A stretch of DNA of 64,000 bases from JANOYY01 sp043720395. GTDB taxonomy: Bacteria; Actinomycetota; Acidimicrobiia; Acidimicrobiales; JANYDT01. This document shows, piece by piece, positions 44,688-52,287 of the stretch (positions are counted from its first letter, which is position 1; each line of letters opens with the position of its first letter). The translations under genes were made by a program, and so were the position numbers. The notes beneath the pieces are model-generated. The model searched no databases. It was not told where the DNA came from and saw only the letters and a program-made list of their open reading frames with translations. The stretch is taken from positions 62,001 through 126,000 of the forward strand of contig JAYSSR010000087.1 of assembly GCA_043720395.1 (NCBI GenBank). Direction: 5' to 3'.

Positions 44688-45833
44688 TCAGGGATTTTGC
44701 CTCAGCGCTCCCTGAATGACGGCGGCTGCTTGCTCGTCCGCGCGCTTCGTGCGGTGCGCGTAGACCTTCATTGTCGTCGTGCCGTCGGCGTGGCCCAAAC
44801 GAGCAGCGACCGTAGGCACCGGCACACCAGCGTCGAGGAGCTGCGTCGCCTGCCAGTGTCGTAAGTCGTGAAGGCGGATCGTCGAGCGCACTCCAGCAGC
44901 CTTGCGTGCCCGATCCCACCGCGGGTTGACCGTATCCGGCCGCCACGCTTCCGCCCCCTCAGCGTCAAATGAGAACACGTAGCCCGCCATCCGCACAGAC
45001 TCGTCGACCGACGACACGCGAGCGATACGCAACGCCTCGTCGAGTGCCGTCCGCAAGGCCGACACCGTGTCCGGGTCCAACGTGATCACCCGCGCCGAGC
45101 GCGTCTTCGTCGGCCGGTCACCTTTCACGCCATTCGGCAACGCAAGATACGACCGTGATATCGACACCGAGCCAGCGTCGAAGTCGACGTCGCTCCATCG
45201 AGCGCCGCACGCCTCGGCCCGCCGAACTCCCGTGGCAACTACAAAGCGCGCATACAATCCGAACATCGGGTCGATCGCTGCGGAAGCAGCGAGCAACGCA
45301 TGCACGTCATCGACCGAAGGCGGGTGTTGCTCCCGCTGCGGCTGCGATGGCGCAGAAGCAAGACGAGCGACGTTGCGACCGACGAGTCCCCAACGCTCAC
45401 CCTGGTTCAGCGAGGCACGAATCACCGCATGGATCTGTCGCACCGTCGCCGGAGCGAGACCTCGCTTCGACAGCCGACCGTAGAAGCGGTCGAGATCAAG
45501 AACAGTCAGCTTCGAGAGGCGAGTCGGGCCGAAGACGGGCTTGATCTCGCGGTCGATGTAGCGCTGGTAGTTGTAGAGCGTCGCGTCGGAGCGTCCTCGC
45601 CCGGCGATCTGCTCCATCCAGCGATCGAGCAGATCGCCGAACGTCGGGTCGGCGGCGGTCACGAGTCCGTTCTGGACGTCTGCCTCCAACGCGACGAGCA
45701 ACGCTCGGGCGGCTCGCTTGCCGGAGGCGGGGACGTTGCGGATCACCCGCCCGTACTTCCCGGTCCGCGGATCGAGCCCGGTCGACACGACCAGCTCCCA
45801 CATCCCGTCGCTTCGCTCACGCAGCGTGCCCAT
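44688..45833 (-). CDS. Tyrosine recombinase (integrase) of the element
   Basis: The protein is 381 residues: an N-terminal arm-binding region, SAM-like core-binding domain (about 65-160) and catalytic domain. Catalytic residues visible are Arg204 (TGVRRAE), the HxxR pair His322/Arg325 (LHDLRHW), His348 (LGHAD) and the nucleophile Tyr358 (MKVYAH). The start codon is 78 bases from the right attachment repeat, the usual integrase position. It would recombine the tRNA-Lys sites in the anticodon loop. Confidence 0.95.
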   Translation of the reverse strand: MGTLRERSDGMWELVVSTGLDPRTGKYGRVIRNVPASGKRAARALLVALEADVQNGLVTAADPTFGDLLDRWMEQIAGRGRSDATLYNYQRYIDREIKPVFGPTRLSKLTVLDLDRFYGRLSKRGLAPATVRQIHAVIRASLNQGERWGLVGRNVARLASAPSQPQREQHPPSVDDVHALLAASAAIDPMFGLYARFVVATGVRRAEACGARWSDVDFDAGSVSISRSYLALPNGVKGDRPTKTRSARVITLDPDTVSALRTALDEALRIARVSSVDESVRMAGYVFSFDAEGAEAWRPDTVNPRWDRARKAAGVRSTIRLHDLRHWQATQLLDAGVPVPTVAARLGHADGTTTMKVYAHRTKRADEQAAAVIQGALRQNP

Positions 45834-45910
45834 GGTTCATCCTCTCATTCGCGGCAGATTCGCGGCAAGGGGTCTGGACCAAAGAGAAAGGGAGGGTTGA
45901 AACCCTCGCT

Positions 45911-45969
45911 GACCTGCGACTTTGTGGTGCGCCCCCTGGGATTCGAACCCAGAACCTGCGGATTAAGAG
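45911..45969 (-). other. attR: 3' half of tRNA-Lys(CTT) with 13-bp 3' flank
   Basis: Direct repeat of 27605-27663 (one mismatch, G for A at 45924, just outside the CCA end). It lies immediately upstream of the integrase. As at attL, no 5' tRNA half follows on the right: the next bases on the minus strand do not form the anticodon 5' stem GCGGA or an acceptor strand. An ordinary single integration would leave a complete tRNA here, so the arrangement is atypical. Confidence 0.9.
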
Positions 45970-45989
45970 ACCCGGCGAAATCGTCTCAT

Positions 45990-46140
45990 ACGACGCCAGG
46001 AGTGTCACTACGTGCACTTTTCCGCAGGTCTCCGTCTACTGGATACGCATACGTGCCACCAGTTTCACTGCGTTCCACATCGGGATAAGCACCGCGAAAT
46101 CCGCACACAAATGTACCAGCGGGTTCACTGCGTCTCAGCC
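45990..46140 (+). repeat. Three degenerate repeats with exact 60-bp period
   Basis: TCAC(T)(A/G)CGT occurs at 46005-46013, 46065-46073 and 46125-46133, exactly 60 bases apart, within longer blocks sharing CCA, G and TTCACTGCGT-like positions. They start 36 bases right of the attR repeat. Possible integrase arm-type or excisionase sites, or the remnant of a minisatellite. Confidence 0.6.
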
Positions 46141-46184
46141 GCGGAGCGTGGTTACATCATTTGAGGTGCGACGGGCAATGGAAA

Positions 46185-46209
46185 ACCCGGCCTCCAGTGG
46201 AGGCCGGGT
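46185..46209 (-). terminator. Intrinsic terminator for the leftward NYN gene
   Basis: Perfect 11-base arms ACCCGGCCTCC (46185-46195) and GGAGGCCGGGT (46199-46209) around a three-base loop. On the minus strand the hairpin is followed by TTTT. It lies 72 bases beyond the stop of the NYN-domain gene. Confidence 0.85.
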
Positions 46210-46280
46210 GGGATGAGGTGAGTGTAGCCAAAGCGTTCACCGAAGACAAGACGATTGGGGTCCATGCTTGTGTGGGGTGG

Positions 46281-47002
46281 CTACCACCCTTGTGGTCGTC
46301 GGAGGCGTCTGGTTCCTTCGTGGACCGGATCGGCGAGTTTAGCGCTCGTGTAGTCGCCCGGCGCGAGTTGTGCCCACCAGTGATTGCCGACGCCGTCAGC
46401 GTGAGTTCCTCGAAGTGCTCCGGCGAGATGGTTGGCGGAGGGGTTTACCGTTCCGACGGGGACGTACTCGCGTGCGGTTCGGAGAGCGAAGGCGAGATCG
46501 CTGTCGTTCGAGATGACGATTGCGGCGTCGATTCGTTTTGTCAGGGCGTCGTGGAGCAGGTGCGCGGCGACGTTGACGTCGGAGCCTTTTTCCTCGCGTT
46601 GTGCGACTCCGACGACGTGCGGTGCAGCGCCAGGCGGAGAGGTCGGCCTGCGAGGTCGACGAGCTCGAAGGAGGCACCACGAGTGCGCCGGGCGAGGCCT
46701 CCGTTCTTGAGCCTCGTGACGTAGTAGCCGAATTCGACATGGTCAACGGAGCCGCTAGCCAGCAGGGCTCGAATGTAAATGTCTTGGTCAACAGCTGCTG
46801 ACCGGTTCGAGCCCGTATCGACTCGCGCTGTGCAGTAGACAACGCGATCGATTGTTGCTGGTGCCCAGAGTGGTCGGGCTGCGACCAGGTTGGTCGTGAC
46901 TGAGCGGAGGTCGAGCCATTTCCAGCCACGACTGCCTTTCCCGAACATGGACCGAGCGCGGTAGTAGACGTTGAACCCATCGACGTAGACGCCAACTCGC
47001 AT
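46281..47002 (-). pseudogene. NYN-domain (PIN-like) nuclease, frameshifted
   Basis: From ATG 47002 the protein reads MRVGVYVDGFNVYYRARSMF, the NYN N-terminus with its first catalytic Asp, then KWLDLRSVTTNLVAARPLW and ELVDLAGRPLRLALH. The frame then breaks. One base over, VVGVAQREEKGSDVNVAAHL, then DAAIVISNDSDLAFALRTAR and VPVGTVNPSANHLAGALRG complete the NYN fold (EKGSDVN and SNDSDL acidic residues), ending TAG at 46281. The span is 3n+2, with the break near 46620. NYN proteins are metal-dependent RNases. Confidence 0.82.
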
Positions 47003-47085
47003 TTGCGTTCCGGTCCTAACTCGCATGACGTGGAACGGCATCGTATCGTCGGCGCGGTAGAGATCTCCGACGAACGAGGGCGACG

Positions 47086-47700
47086 ATGGGCTTCAAGGAT
47101 AAGTACATACCGACACGGCCAGACCCGAGCGGCGCGCAGGTACCCGCTCGCGGAGCTGTGGCAGCCGGTACGGAGAGCCTGACGGTCGAAGAGCTGCTGC
47201 GTTTCAAGAGCCACATCGACGGGAAGAACGCCGACGTGATCGTGTATCCGGACCGCGTCGAGTGGGCGAAGGAAGGTTTCATGGGCACCGGAGCCAAGCT
47301 TGCGTTAGGTGCCGCGACGATGGGTGTCTCGTTGCTCAAGACTGGAGTGTCCGGAAAGACTCTCGGTTCCGAGGTCATTCCCGTGAAGTCGATCAGCTCT
47401 GTTACAACGAAAAAGGACGGTATGCGATTCACCCTCGTTCGGGTGATCTGCACGGGCAATACGATCGACTTCCGCGTGTCGCATTCGGACGCTGAGCCAA
47501 TCAAGCAGCTGCTGACGTCGTTGATTTTGGGATCGCACCCGGCACTACGACGGGTTCAGCCACAGAGCGCTCCAAGCCCGGCATCCAGTGGCTCTTCGTC
47601 GAGCGTTGCCGACGAGATCCGTAAGCTCGCCGAACTTCGAGACGCTGGCGTCCTTTCTGAATCCGAGTTCGCCGTCCAAAAGACGAAGCTACTTGGCTGA
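47086..47700 (+). CDS. SHOCT-domain protein with PH-like N-terminal region
   Basis: This 204-residue protein has a beta-rich central part (DVIVYPDRVEWAKEGFMGTG ... TLGSEVIPVKSISSVTTKKD, VRVICTGNTIDFRVSHSDAE) resembling bacterial PH-like domains, a Ser/Pro linker, and a C-terminal SHOCT helix pair (ADEIRKLAELRDAGVLSESE). SHOCT motifs mediate oligomerisation and are common in actinobacterial and element-borne proteins. It diverges from the NYN gene across an 83-bp gap. Confidence 0.8.
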   Translation: MGFKDKYIPTRPDPSGAQVPARGAVAAGTESLTVEELLRFKSHIDGKNADVIVYPDRVEWAKEGFMGTGAKLALGAATMGVSLLKTGVSGKTLGSEVIPVKSISSVTTKKDGMRFTLVRVICTGNTIDFRVSHSDAEPIKQLLTSLILGSHPALRRVQPQSAPSPASSGSSSSVADEIRKLAELRDAGVLSESEFAVQKTKLLG

Positions 47701-47910
47701 TCATCGCGCCTTCGCCACATTTGAAGCGGAAGAATTGTCTGTTCACGAAAATTGTCTGGATCGGACAAAAATAGAAAACAGACAATGTTCGTGTCTGAGA
47801 CGATGATGGTCCGGCCCGGCGCGTTGCGACGCGATCGTCGTGGTCTCGTTGCTCGCACACGGTTGTGTGCGCTTCAGGCGTGGGTGGAACCGTGTCGTGG
47901 TTTGGTTCGT

Positions 47911-48165
47911 TTGTCGGCCGTTGGGGAACGAGAGGAGGGTGATGGGGTTGGTGTGGACATGGCCGTAGCGGGTAGCGAGGGCGAGAGCGCCGGAGAGAAG
48001 TGAGAGGGCTTGGTTGATCGATCCGACGGATTGGCCGTCGGCCAAGTCGTTCACGGAAGGCATCAAGGACGCCGTCGCTGCAAGCTGGCGATCCGAAAGA
48101 CAACTGAGTGCTCGGTGATCTACTCGACACTCCAGCACAGATCTTCGTTTCTGCCGACGAGGCAT
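47911..48165 (-). pseudogene. Tyrosine integrase core-binding-domain fragment
   Basis: The minus frame contains SVGSINQALSLLSGALALAT followed by RYGHVHTNPITLL, the end of the SAM-like core-binding domain of tyrosine recombinases (helix, then 'A..YG.I..NP'). No catalytic domain follows. About 85 codons resemble the family. Consistent with a decayed second integrase. Confidence 0.45.
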
Positions 48166-48662
48166 TTTGATACGGCTGGCCCTGGCCGGTCTCGGACATC
48201 TGCTTTCATGACGCCGACCGCATTCATACGCGCGCTTACGAACGAAGCGAGTCGGTCAGCTGCCAAGAGGTTACGGATCATGACCGATGGGTTCGGCGAA
48301 CTGCGTGCTTGACATCGTGTGAGATCTGCGGCCGAGTAGCTCGCGACCTAGTAGTCGAACATCGTCTGTTGGCGGTCTGACTGTGCGAGGACGCGGTAGT
48401 GGTTTTCGACGGTGCTCTTTGGTGATGAGAGCGCTTTGTCGGTGAGGATGCGGGTGTCCTTGTCACGCAAGGGACCCCCTCCCGGGTCGTCGAGTTGACG
48501 CTCGGTGAAGTGGGTGACGCGGTGTCGATCTGCTCCTCGCCACGATCGCCGGCGAGAAACCGGTGCGCGTCGTGATCGAACCCAGTCTCATACTTCGGGA
48601 AAGTACCGGGCCGGGCCCGAGCCTCAGAGGCACTCAAACCCCGTGGTGTGCACGATGTAACG

Positions 48663-48687
48663 GAACCGAGAACCAGCGAACTAAGAG
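48663..48687 (-). other. Degenerate att-like sequence
   Basis: 21 of 25 bases match the inner part of the tRNA-Lys attachment core (T loop to anticodon loop), in the same orientation as attL and attR. The acceptor-end sequence and T-stem pairing are not preserved. It could mark the far end of a decayed second element. Confidence 0.35.
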
Positions 48688-48903
48688 CCGCGCGATTTGG
48701 TGGGCAAACCCCGGAGGTCGCACCCCGGATGCAGGGGTCACACGGGTCATTGCGTGACCCGAAGTAGTAGGCGCGCTGACCATCTGAGCTGTCCCGCAGG
48801 CGATGGGCTCGGAAGGTTGCCGCCCGAGATTCCCCACTCGTCCGTCGTCGGCCGTCGACCACGTACGTCTTCGTTTTGCACAAAGGCCCGCGATTTTCTA
48901 TAT

Positions 48904-48917
48904 TGACATCAATGTCA
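48904..48917. promoter_or_regulatory. Palindromic operator-like site before the catabolic operon
   Basis: TGACATCAATGTCA is a 6-bp inverted repeat (TGACAT / ATGTCA) with a two-base spacer. It overlaps the first possible ATG (48912) of the acyl-CoA dehydrogenase gene, so translation likely begins at 48936. A site of this kind suits a TetR- or GntR-type repressor; none is encoded nearby in the window. Confidence 0.5.
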
Positions 48918-48935
48918 TTGATCGTGCGAGAGCCC

Positions 48936-50066
48936 ATGGACGACGTTCTCCTCGACGTCGCCTCGTACGCCGCGGCGTTTGAGTCCTGGCTCGCGGGTCG
49001 ACCGGCGGCACTGTGCCGAGCATCCACGGCGATCGCCAACTTCGAACAACGGCTCCGGACGATGACCGACCTGATGGGCGACCTATTCACCGAAGGTTGG
49101 GGACGATACGGATGGCCGGAAGAGCTCGGCGGCCTCGGGGGAACAATTCTCCATCGGGCGGTGATGTGGGAAGCCCTGGCCCGCCATGGCGTACCCAGCA
49201 TGGGCCTGTTCGAGCACCTCGAGATCCTCGCCCCCGCACTCGTGGCCAAGGGCCCCCAAGCCCTCGTCGCCGGGTGGCTGCCGGAGCTGCTCTCCGGACG
49301 CGAACTCTGGGCTCAAGGCTTCTCAGAACCCGACGCCGGCTCCGATCTCGCGAGCATCCGGACGACGGCCAGTCGAACCGACGAAGGCTTCGTCGTGAAC
49401 GGCCGGAAGATCTGGACCAGCTGGGCGCGTTACGCCACTTGGTGTCTGGTCCTCGCTCGCACCGGGTCCAGGGAGTCACGCCACCGCGGTCTGACGGCGT
49501 TCGTCGTTGACCTACGCGACACAGGCGTGGAGGTGCGGCCAATCGTGCAGGCGAACGGCACCGACGAGCTGGCTGAAGTGACGTTTGACGACGTAGTTGT
49601 GCCAGCAGGTCGCGTCGTCGGCGAGATCGATGGCGGCTGGCAGGTAGCGATGCACATCCTCAGCCACGAGCGCGGCACGTTCGCCTGGTTCCGACACGCG
49701 TTCCACTACCAGCGGTTGCGCGAGAACCTGAGTCTGGCCCGGCCCGAAAACGACGTCGCCCTCGGAAACGCACTCCTCGACCTTGCCGCCGTCACAGCGA
49801 CCGGATACGCAGGCCTCAAAGTGCACGCGTCCGGAAATCCGCTCGGCCCTTTGTCCGCGTTCCCGAAGCTGCTTCTGTGTGCGGCTGAACAGTCAGTCTA
49901 CGACTGGATACTCGCAACCGACCCGGATCTCACACTCGACACCACCGAAGACGAGATTGCCGTGCAGCGTCAGGAGTATCTCTTCTCGCGCATCGTCACG
50001 GTCTATGGCGGTTCGCAGCAGATGCAGCTCGACACCATCGCCAAACAGATCCTGCGGCTGCCATGA
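48936..50066 (+). CDS. Acyl-CoA dehydrogenase
   Basis: The protein is 376 residues from ATG 48936; ATG 48912 would add eight residues but lies in a palindrome. Family features: WPEELGGLGGT near residue 55, AQGFSEPDAGSDLASIRTTA (flavin/substrate loop), VNGRKIWTSWARYATWCLVL, and the C-terminal VYGGSQQMQLDTIAKQILRLP. It introduces the alpha-beta double bond into an acyl-CoA using FAD. Its stop overlaps the start of a second, divergent family member; such pairs often form heteromers, as in steroid side-chain catabolism (inference). Confidence 0.9.
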   Translation: MDDVLLDVASYAAAFESWLAGRPAALCRASTAIANFEQRLRTMTDLMGDLFTEGWGRYGWPEELGGLGGTILHRAVMWEALARHGVPSMGLFEHLEILAPALVAKGPQALVAGWLPELLSGRELWAQGFSEPDAGSDLASIRTTASRTDEGFVVNGRKIWTSWARYATWCLVLARTGSRESRHRGLTAFVVDLRDTGVEVRPIVQANGTDELAEVTFDDVVVPAGRVVGEIDGGWQVAMHILSHERGTFAWFRHAFHYQRLRENLSLARPENDVALGNALLDLAAVTATGYAGLKVHASGNPLGPLSAFPKLLLCAAEQSVYDWILATDPDLTLDTTEDEIAVQRQEYLFSRIVTVYGGSQQMQLDTIAKQILRLP

Positions 50067-51049
50067 CCGCGGTCGAAATGGTTTCGGAAACCGAGTCCAT
50101 GTTCCTGGACGCGGCGTCGACAGCGCTGGCAAACGATTCCGGTTCGGTTGCGCTCGATTCCCTTGGCTTCTGGGATCTGCTGTCGGATCTCGACGATCCC
50201 GAAGTCCGGGTGGCGGTCTTTGCGGTGTTCCGAGCGCAGGGGCGCACTCTGGCCAGTTCCCTCGCGCTCGGCGGGCTCCTCGCGCAGCCGTATCTCTGTC
50301 ACACCGCCATCGGACCGGGTACCGTGGTCGCGCCCGCGTGGTGGAATTCGCCTCGGCATGGCTTGCGCTACGTCGTGGTCGCTGACATCGCAAACCGCGG
50401 GCTCCTTTTCGACCGTCCAGGACATGGTGCCTCGCTCGTCGAACGTGACGCTGTCGAGCTCGTCCCACTCGCAGTGCCGGGTATGCCCGACATGTGCGAG
50501 GTCCGGATCGACTGGGCGGCCACAGTGACCCAGACGATCCTGGCCGAGGCGGACGTCGCGCAAGCTCGTGCACGGAGCGCCTTCTTGGGGTACGTCGCCG
50601 TCGCAAACGAGCTCCTTGGAGCAGCTGAGGTTGCCGTCGGCCTTGCGGTCGCCTACGCCCGCAATCGTGAGCAGTTCGGCCAACCAATCGGAAAGTTCCA
50701 GGCGGTCCGGCACCTCCTAGCGTGGGCCCACACGGACTGCGTCGCAGTCGAAGCACTGGCCCGCCAACTCGTCACTCTTGATCGGGCCGCGTCTCCTCGT
50801 CTCGACCAGGTTTTGAAGGCGCTCGCCGGTCGAAACAGTCGCAAGGCTTGCGAACGGGCACTGCAGGTCCTCGGCGGTATCGGGTTCACGCAGGAGCACG
50901 ACCACCATCGCCATCACAGTCGAGTACTCGCACTCGACGCACTCCTCGGCTCCAGCGCCACACTCACGTCCGAGCTTGGCAAGTGGCTTCGCGAAACGGG
51001 GACGGACCCACGTTTCCCGGCATCAGTTCTCGTCCCAACATTCCCCTGA
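50063..51049 (+). CDS. Acyl-CoA dehydrogenase-like subunit
   Basis: The protein is 328 residues. The C-terminal all-helical domain is well preserved (ELLGAAEVAVGLAVAYARNR, EQFGQPIGKFQAVRHLLAWA, then VLGGIGFTQEHDHHRHHSRV). The N-terminal half is shorter and more divergent than usual (family about 380 residues), with no clear SEP..GSD flavin loop. It likely acts with the preceding protein. ATG overlaps the upstream stop by 4 bp. Confidence 0.85.
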   Translation: MTAVEMVSETESMFLDAASTALANDSGSVALDSLGFWDLLSDLDDPEVRVAVFAVFRAQGRTLASSLALGGLLAQPYLCHTAIGPGTVVAPAWWNSPRHGLRYVVVADIANRGLLFDRPGHGASLVERDAVELVPLAVPGMPDMCEVRIDWAATVTQTILAEADVAQARARSAFLGYVAVANELLGAAEVAVGLAVAYARNREQFGQPIGKFQAVRHLLAWAHTDCVAVEALARQLVTLDRAASPRLDQVLKALAGRNSRKACERALQVLGGIGFTQEHDHHRHHSRVLALDALLGSSATLTSELGKWLRETGTDPRFPASVLVPTFP

Positions 51050-51087
51050 GCGCCGCAGACGCTCGGGCTCACACCAAAGGATCGCCT

Positions 51088-52287
51088 ATGTTTGACGCCC
51101 CGAACCTCGACTGGCTCATCTCGGTCGACGACCACATCCTGGAACCCCAGACCCTCTGGACCGATCGGGTGGCAGCAAAAGACCGTGACCGCGCGCCCCA
51201 TATGGCGACCGTGGACGGCGTGGAGTGCTGGCTCTATGACGGCAAGAAGTTCCCCACCGTCGGGCTCAGCGCCGTCGCCGGGAAATCGAAGGAAGAGTTC
51301 AGTCCGGAGCCCGTGCCGTATTCGGAAATGCGGGCTGGCTGTTACGACTCCAAGGCTCGCCTCGCCGACATGGATCAGGCTGGGATACTGGCATCGCTGT
51401 GCTTCCCGACGATCACCCGTTTCTGCGGCCAGCTCTTCATGGAGGCAAGTGACCGCGAGTTCGGTTTCGAGTGCCTTAAGCACTACAACGACTGGATCGT
51501 GGAGGAGTGGTGCGCCGCTTCCCCAGGTCGCTATATCCCCTTGATGCTGATCCCGATGTGGGACCCGACGATGGCAGCTGGCGAGATGGAACGCATGGCT
51601 GCAAAAGGCGTCACGGCCTTCGCCTTTTCGGAGAACCCAGCCCCGCTCGGCCTCCCGACTATCAACGACAAGAACCGGTTCTGGGACCCCGTCATGTCGA
51701 CGGCCAGCGATATCGGCATGGTTGCCTCAATGCACGTCGGGTCGTCGTCGACAATGCCCAAGATCTCTCCTGACGCGCCGTTCCTCGCCAACCTCGCTTA
51801 CGGTGCAGTTCGTCCCGCTGGCGCAATGCTCGAGTGGATCTTCAGCGGGATGTTCCAACGCCACACGAACCTGAAGATTGCCCTTTCCGAGGGTGAGGTC
51901 GGTTGGATGCCGTACTTCCTGGAACGAGCCGAGCAGGTGCTCGACAAGCAGCGCTTCTGGGTGCAGAAGGGTGCCACGTTCGGGGATCACGAGAACTCCA
52001 CAGGCATCGACCTCGAAACCCTGAACGTCCGTCAGACGTTCAAGGACCACGTGTTCGGCTGCTTCATCCACGACGACCACGGCGTCGCCAGCATCGATGA
52101 ACTCGGCGAGGACAACATCATGTGCGAGACGGACTATCCGCACTCCGACTCAACCTGGCCGGATTGCATCCAGACGGCCCGCACCCAGATCGCGCACCTG
52201 TCGCCAGCCGTGCAGTACAAGATCCTCCGAGGCAACGCCGAGAAGCTCTACCGGTTCACACCGGCTGAGCCGCCGGTCCTCGTATGA
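51088..52287 (+). CDS. Metal-dependent amidohydrolase family protein
   Basis: The protein is 399 residues from ATG 51088. It is an amidohydrolase-2 type TIM barrel: VDDHILEPQTLWTDRVAAKD at the N-terminus (metal His), LADMDQAGILASLCFPTITR, PLMLIPMWDPTMAAGEMERM, then GMVASMHVGSSS and the C-terminal METDYPHSDSTWPD Asp/His motif (as CETDYPHSDSTWPD). The family includes ACMSD-like decarboxylases and ring hydrolases. It is embedded in the catabolic operon; its stop overlaps the P450 start. Confidence 0.87.
   Translation: MFDAPNLDWLISVDDHILEPQTLWTDRVAAKDRDRAPHMATVDGVECWLYDGKKFPTVGLSAVAGKSKEEFSPEPVPYSEMRAGCYDSKARLADMDQAGILASLCFPTITRFCGQLFMEASDREFGFECLKHYNDWIVEEWCAASPGRYIPLMLIPMWDPTMAAGEMERMAAKGVTAFAFSENPAPLGLPTINDKNRFWDPVMSTASDIGMVASMHVGSSSTMPKISPDAPFLANLAYGAVRPAGAMLEWIFSGMFQRHTNLKIALSEGEVGWMPYFLERAEQVLDKQRFWVQKGATFGDHENSTGIDLETLNVRQTFKDHVFGCFIHDDHGVASIDELGEDNIMCETDYPHSDSTWPDCIQTARTQIAHLSPAVQYKILRGNAEKLYRFTPAEPPVLV

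Larger units (their letters stand above)
27605..45969. mobile_element. 18.4-kb integrative mobilizable element
   Basis: The segment is flanked by 59-bp direct repeats that are tRNA-Lys 3' halves. It contains a tyrosine integrase next to the right repeat, an excisionase, a MobF relaxase and a VirD4-like coupling protein, but no other type IV secretion genes. It is therefore better described as mobilizable than self-conjugative. Cargo comprises a two-component-like operon, a PIN protein, a PaeR7I-like restriction-modification system, a DUF4041/GIY-YIG pair and several unknowns. The left 4 kb is visibly less GC-rich than the rest. Confidence 0.85.
47701..48935. other. Gene-poor 1.2-kb zone with element debris
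   Basis: No intact gene is supported. Contents I can point to are an integrase-like fragment (47911-48165, minus), a possible minus-strand coding remnant ending TAG at 48348 (in frame: LTDKALSSPKSTVENHYRVL, unrecognised), the att-like sequence at 48663-48687, and a palindrome at 48904-48917. This looks like decayed mobile DNA between the element and the catabolic operon. Confidence 0.5.

Noticed and set aside
45990..46140. CRISPR array
   Set aside because: Three degenerate blocks, not near-identical repeats, with no cas genes.
48348..48540. Minus-strand coding remnant (LTDKALSSPKSTVENHYRVL)
   Set aside because: Protein-like for about 50 codons but I cannot identify a family or start; mentioned only within the gene-poor zone entry.
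48278..49249. 323-codon minus strand frame
   Set aside because: Antisense to the acyl-CoA dehydrogenase start and through repeat debris; Ser/Arg/Thr-rich with no family features.
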